NCBI RefSeq assembly: GCF_003752465.1
Contig: NZ_RKHJ01000001.1
Location: 2,790,001 to 2,854,000 of the forward strand
Reading direction: 5' to 3'
DNA length: 64,000 bases
Source: Agrococcus jenensis
Lineage (GTDB): Bacteria; Actinomycetota; Actinomycetes; Actinomycetales; Microbacteriaceae
In this document: positions 61,448-64,000 of the stretch, in pieces
Layout of the letters: each line of letters starts with the position of its first letter
Numbering within the stretch: the stretch's first letter is position 1
Program-made: the position numbers and the translations under genes
Notes under the pieces: generated by a model
What the model was told of the DNA's origin: nothing
The model's input: the letters and a program-made list of their open reading frames with translations, nothing else
Database searches by the model: none

Positions 61448-62776
61448 ATGACCGAGCAGCCCAGGACGACCCCGCACGACACCGCCCCGCAGGACGCAGC
61501 GCTGGCGACGGAGGCCGCGGAGCTCGAGCTCGAGTGGGCGGCCGACGCCCGCTGGCGCGGCATCCGGCGCGACTACAGCGCGGCGGATGTCGTGCGGCTG
61601 CGCGGCTCGGTCGTCGAGGAGCACACGCTCGCGCGCCGAGGCGCCGAGCGGCTGTTCGAGCGACTGCATGCCGACGAGGCGCCGGTGCGCGCGCTCGGCG
61701 CGCTGACGGGCAACCAGGCGGTGCAGCAGGTGCGCGCCGGCCTCGAGGCGATCTACCTCTCGGGCTGGCAGGTCGCGGCCGACGCCAACCTGTCGGGCCA
61801 GACCTATCCCGACCAGTCGCTGTACCCCTCGAACTCGGTGCCCGCGGTCGTGCGGCGGATCAACAACGCCCTGCAGCGCGCCGACCAGATCGAGCGCAGC
61901 GAGGGCGGCCGGACCGTCGCCGACTGGCTCGCGCCGATCGTCGCCGACGCGGAGGCCGGCTTCGGCGGCCCGCTCAACGCGTTCGAGCTCATGCGCAGCA
62001 TGATCTCGGCCGGCGCGGCAGGCGTGCACTGGGAGGACCAGCTCGCGAGCGAGAAGAAGTGCGGCCACCTGGGCGGCAAGGTGCTCATCCCCACGCAGCA
62101 GCACGTGCGCACGCTCAACGCCGCGCGGCTCGCCGCCGACGTCGAGGGCGTCCAGAGCGTCATCATCGCCCGCACCGATGCGGAGGCCGCGACCCTGCTC
62201 ACGAGCGACGTCGACGAGCGCGACCGCCCGTTCGTCACCGGCGAGCGCACGTCGGAGGGCTTCTACGAGGTGCGGAACGGCATCGAGCCGTGCATCGCCC
62301 GCGGCCGCGCCTACGCGCCCTACGCCGACCTGCTCTGGATGGAGACCGGCAAGCCCGACCTCGCGGTCGCCCGCCGCTTCGCCGAGGGCGTCAAGGAGGC
62401 GTTCCCCGACCAGCTGCTGGCCTACAACTGCTCGCCGTCGTTCAACTGGCGCAAGCACCTCGACGACGATCAGATCGCCGCGTTCCAGCGGGAGCTCGGC
62501 GCGATGGGATACCGCTTCCAGTTCATCACCCTCGCCGGCTTCCACGCGCTCAACCACTCGATGTTCGACCTGGCGAAGGGCTACGCCCAGCAGCACATGA
62601 CGGCGTACGTCGACCTGCAGGAGCGCGAGCTCGCCGCCGAGGCGCACGGCTACACGGCCACGAAGCACCAGCGCGAGGTCGGCACCGGCTGGTTCGACCT
62701 CGTCGCGACGACGCTCAACCCGACCTCGGGGACGCTCGCGCTCGCGGGCTCGACCGAGTCCGAGCAGTTCCACTGA
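61448..62776 (+). CDS. aceA: Isocitrate lyase
   Basis: 442 residues. It cleaves isocitrate to glyoxylate and succinate. The signature [11 protein letters not shown] carries the catalytic cysteine. NSGQ-type and metal-binding elements include [16 protein letters not shown] and [12 protein letters not shown], and also [12 protein letters not shown] and [12 protein letters not shown] 61448 (MTEQPRTT) follows GGAGAACACC. It forms a pair with aceB (34 bp). The aceA-aceB arrangement with a divergent ramB is similar to that of corynebacteria, where aceA and aceB are divergent, but here they are co-oriented. Confidence 0.96.
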   Translation: MTEQPRTTPHDTAPQDAALATEAAELELEWAADARWRGIRRDYSAADVVRLRGSVVEEHTLARRGAERLFERLHADEAPVRALGALTGNQAVQQVRAGLEAIYLSGWQVAADANLSGQTYPDQSLYPSNSVPAVVRRINNALQRADQIERSEGGRTVADWLAPIVADAEAGFGGPLNAFELMRSMISAGAAGVHWEDQLASEKKCGHLGGKVLIPTQQHVRTLNAARLAADVEGVQSVIIARTDAEAATLLTSDVDERDRPFVTGERTSEGFYEVRNGIEPCIARGRAYAPYADLLWMETGKPDLAVARRFAEGVKEAFPDQLLAYNCSPSFNWRKHLDDDQIAAFQRELGAMGYRFQFITLAGFHALNHSMFDLAKGYAQQHMTAYVDLQERELAAEAHGYTATKHQREVGTGWFDLVATTLNPTSGTLALAGSTESEQFH

Positions 62777-62809
62777 ACCCGACCAGCACCGACCGCAGAG
62801 GACACGACC

Positions 62810-64000
62810 ATGCACGACCGCATCCGCATCACCGACACCGCCGAGGGCCAGGACCGGGTCCTGACCGATGAGGCCCTGGCGTTCCTGCTCGCGCTGCACG
62901 ACCGCTTCGAGCCCACGCGGCAGCAGCTGCTGCAGATCCGCCGCAAGCGCCGCGCGGCCTTCGCCGACGGCGACTCGCCGCGCTTCCTGGAGTCGACTCG
63001 CCGCATCCGCGAGGACGCCAGCTGGCGCGTGGCGCCGCCGGCCCCCGGGCTCGAGGACCGCCGCGTCGAGATCACCGGGCCGATCGAGCGCAAGATGACC
63101 ATCAACGCGCTCAACTCGGGCGCGAAGGTCTGGCTCGCCGACTGCGAGGACGCGTCGAGCCCGCTGTGGCGGAACGTGATCGCGAGCCAGGTGAACCTGC
63201 AGGACGCCATCCGCGACCGGATCGCGTTCACGAGCCCGGAGGGCAAGCGGTACCGCGTCACGGCCGAGACGACGCCGACGATCGTCGTCCGGCCGCGCGG
63301 CTGGCACCTCGACGAGCACCGCATCCTCGTCGACGGCACGCCCGTCTCGGGCGCGCTCGTCGACTTCGGGCTGCACGTCTTCCACAACGCCGACGAGCTC
63401 ATCGCCCGCGGGCGCGGCCCGTACTTCTACCTGCCGAAGCTCGAGAGCCACATCGAGGCGCGGCTGTGGAACGAGGTCTTCGTGGTGGCGCAGCACCTGC
63501 TCGTCATCCCGCAGGGCACGATCCGCGCGACCGTGCTCATCGAGACCATCACGGCGGCGTTCGAGATGGAGGAGATCCTCTTCGAGCTGCGAGAGCACTC
63601 GGCGGGCCTCAACGCCGGCCGATGGGACTACCTCTTCTCGATGATCAAGGCGTTCCGCCTGCGCGGCCCGGCCTTCGTGCTGCCCGACCGCTCGCAGCTC
63701 ACGATGACGGCGCCCTTCATGCGCGCCTACACCGAGCAGCTCGTGCGCGCGTGCCACCGGCGCGGCGCGCACGCGATCGGCGGGATGGCCGCGTTCGTGC
63801 CCAGCGCGAGGGACCCGGAAGCGACGGGGCGTGCGCTCGCGGCGGTCGCGGCCGACAAGGCGCGCGAGGCGGCCGACGGCTTCGACGGCTCGTGGGTCGC
63901 GCATCCGGGACTCGTCGCGACGTGCCGCGAGGCGTTCGACGCGGTGCTGGGCGAGCGCCCGAACCAGCTCGAGCGCACCAGGGAGGAGGTGCCGGTCGAC
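62810..64000 (+). CDS. aceB: Malate synthase A (3' end outside window)
   Basis: 397 codons are in the window, open to the end. It condenses glyoxylate with acetyl-CoA to malate. Seen: [58 protein letters not shown] and [15 protein letters not shown], and the Arg/Glu active-site segment of malate synthase A. The last portion ends at NQLERTREE. The catalytic Asp region near the C-terminus is missing from the window. It starts at ATG 62810 with a purine-rich AGAGGACAC upstream. Confidence 0.95.
   Translation, partial: MHDRIRITDTAEGQDRVLTDEALAFLLALHDRFEPTRQQLLQIRRKRRAAFADGDSPRFLESTRRIREDASWRVAPPAPGLEDRRVEITGPIERKMTINALNSGAKVWLADCEDASSPLWRNVIASQVNLQDAIRDRIAFTSPEGKRYRVTAETTPTIVVRPRGWHLDEHRILVDGTPVSGALVDFGLHVFHNADELIARGRGPYFYLPKLESHIEARLWNEVFVVAQHLLVIPQGTIRATVLIETITAAFEMEEILFELREHSAGLNAGRWDYLFSMIKAFRLRGPAFVLPDRSQLTMTAPFMRAYTEQLVRACHRRGAHAIGGMAAFVPSARDPEATGRALAAVAADKAREAADGFDGSWVAHPGLVATCREAFDAVLGERPNQLERTREEVPVD

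Noticed and set aside
1..64000. tRNA, rRNA or transposase genes
   Set aside because: I saw no acceptor-stem/TPsiC pattern in the intergenic gaps, no rRNA-like sequence and no transposase protein.

Overview
High-GC DNA with dense, often overlapping genes, many GTG starts, and actinobacterial marker genes: a fused 2-oxoglutarate decarboxylase (Kgd), GuaB1, a RamB-type regulator next to aceA/aceB, a DUF222-HNH (13E12-type) protein and an rpmF-rnc-mutM...smc order. This points to an actinomycete chromosome, most likely Microbacteriaceae. I cannot fix the genus from the sequence. There is no tRNA, rRNA, CRISPR array, prophage or transposase that I can support.

Layout. 1-10.5 kb: a conserved housekeeping block on the minus strand (DUF177/YceD, rpmF, rnc, mutM and, further on, the 5' part of smc). 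It is interrupted by plus-strand genes for three overlapping tandem GNAT acetyltransferases and an aldehyde dehydrogenase. Two families of short intergenic repeats lie at 7.34-7.46 and 10.53-10.70 kb. 10.7-29.3 kb: a 13E12-type HNH protein, a ZIP metal transporter, an MFS exporter, an SDR enzyme, metY-metX for methionine, a GT87-like membrane mannosyltransferase, two CNNM/CorC membrane proteins, guaB1, a family-A polymerase-like protein, a small HNH nuclease and kgd. Kgd is followed by a strong hairpin.

29.4-59.8 kb: an exopolysaccharide (EPS) locus of the Wzx/Wzy type. It has a priming sugar-phosphate transferase, five further glycosyltransferases, a DUF6492 protein, a Wzz/BY-kinase, a flippase, an O-antigen ligase/polymerase-like protein, a LMW tyrosine phosphatase, a CDP-alcohol phosphatidyltransferase and a TagD-like cytidylyltransferase. 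In its middle lie four tandem ~1,175-residue secreted paralogues (propeller, FN3, LamG, two PKD, terminal beta domain) and one lipoprotein. Each of the four units has a related promoter/leader and most are separated by terminator hairpins.

59.8-64 kb: a RamB-type regulator divergent from aceA-aceB (glyoxylate shunt); aceB runs off the end.

The most interesting structure is the surface-protein array. A related operator-like motif (AAC-N3-GTT followed by AAAC) occurs at seven places in the EPS locus. The leaders of three paralogues look like internally deleted or fully deleted copies of the lipoprotein gene that still precedes the fourth. The paralogues share near-identical tracts in a mosaic pattern that suggests gene conversion. 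Together this looks like a co-regulated, recombining surface/matrix protein family tied to capsule or EPS production.
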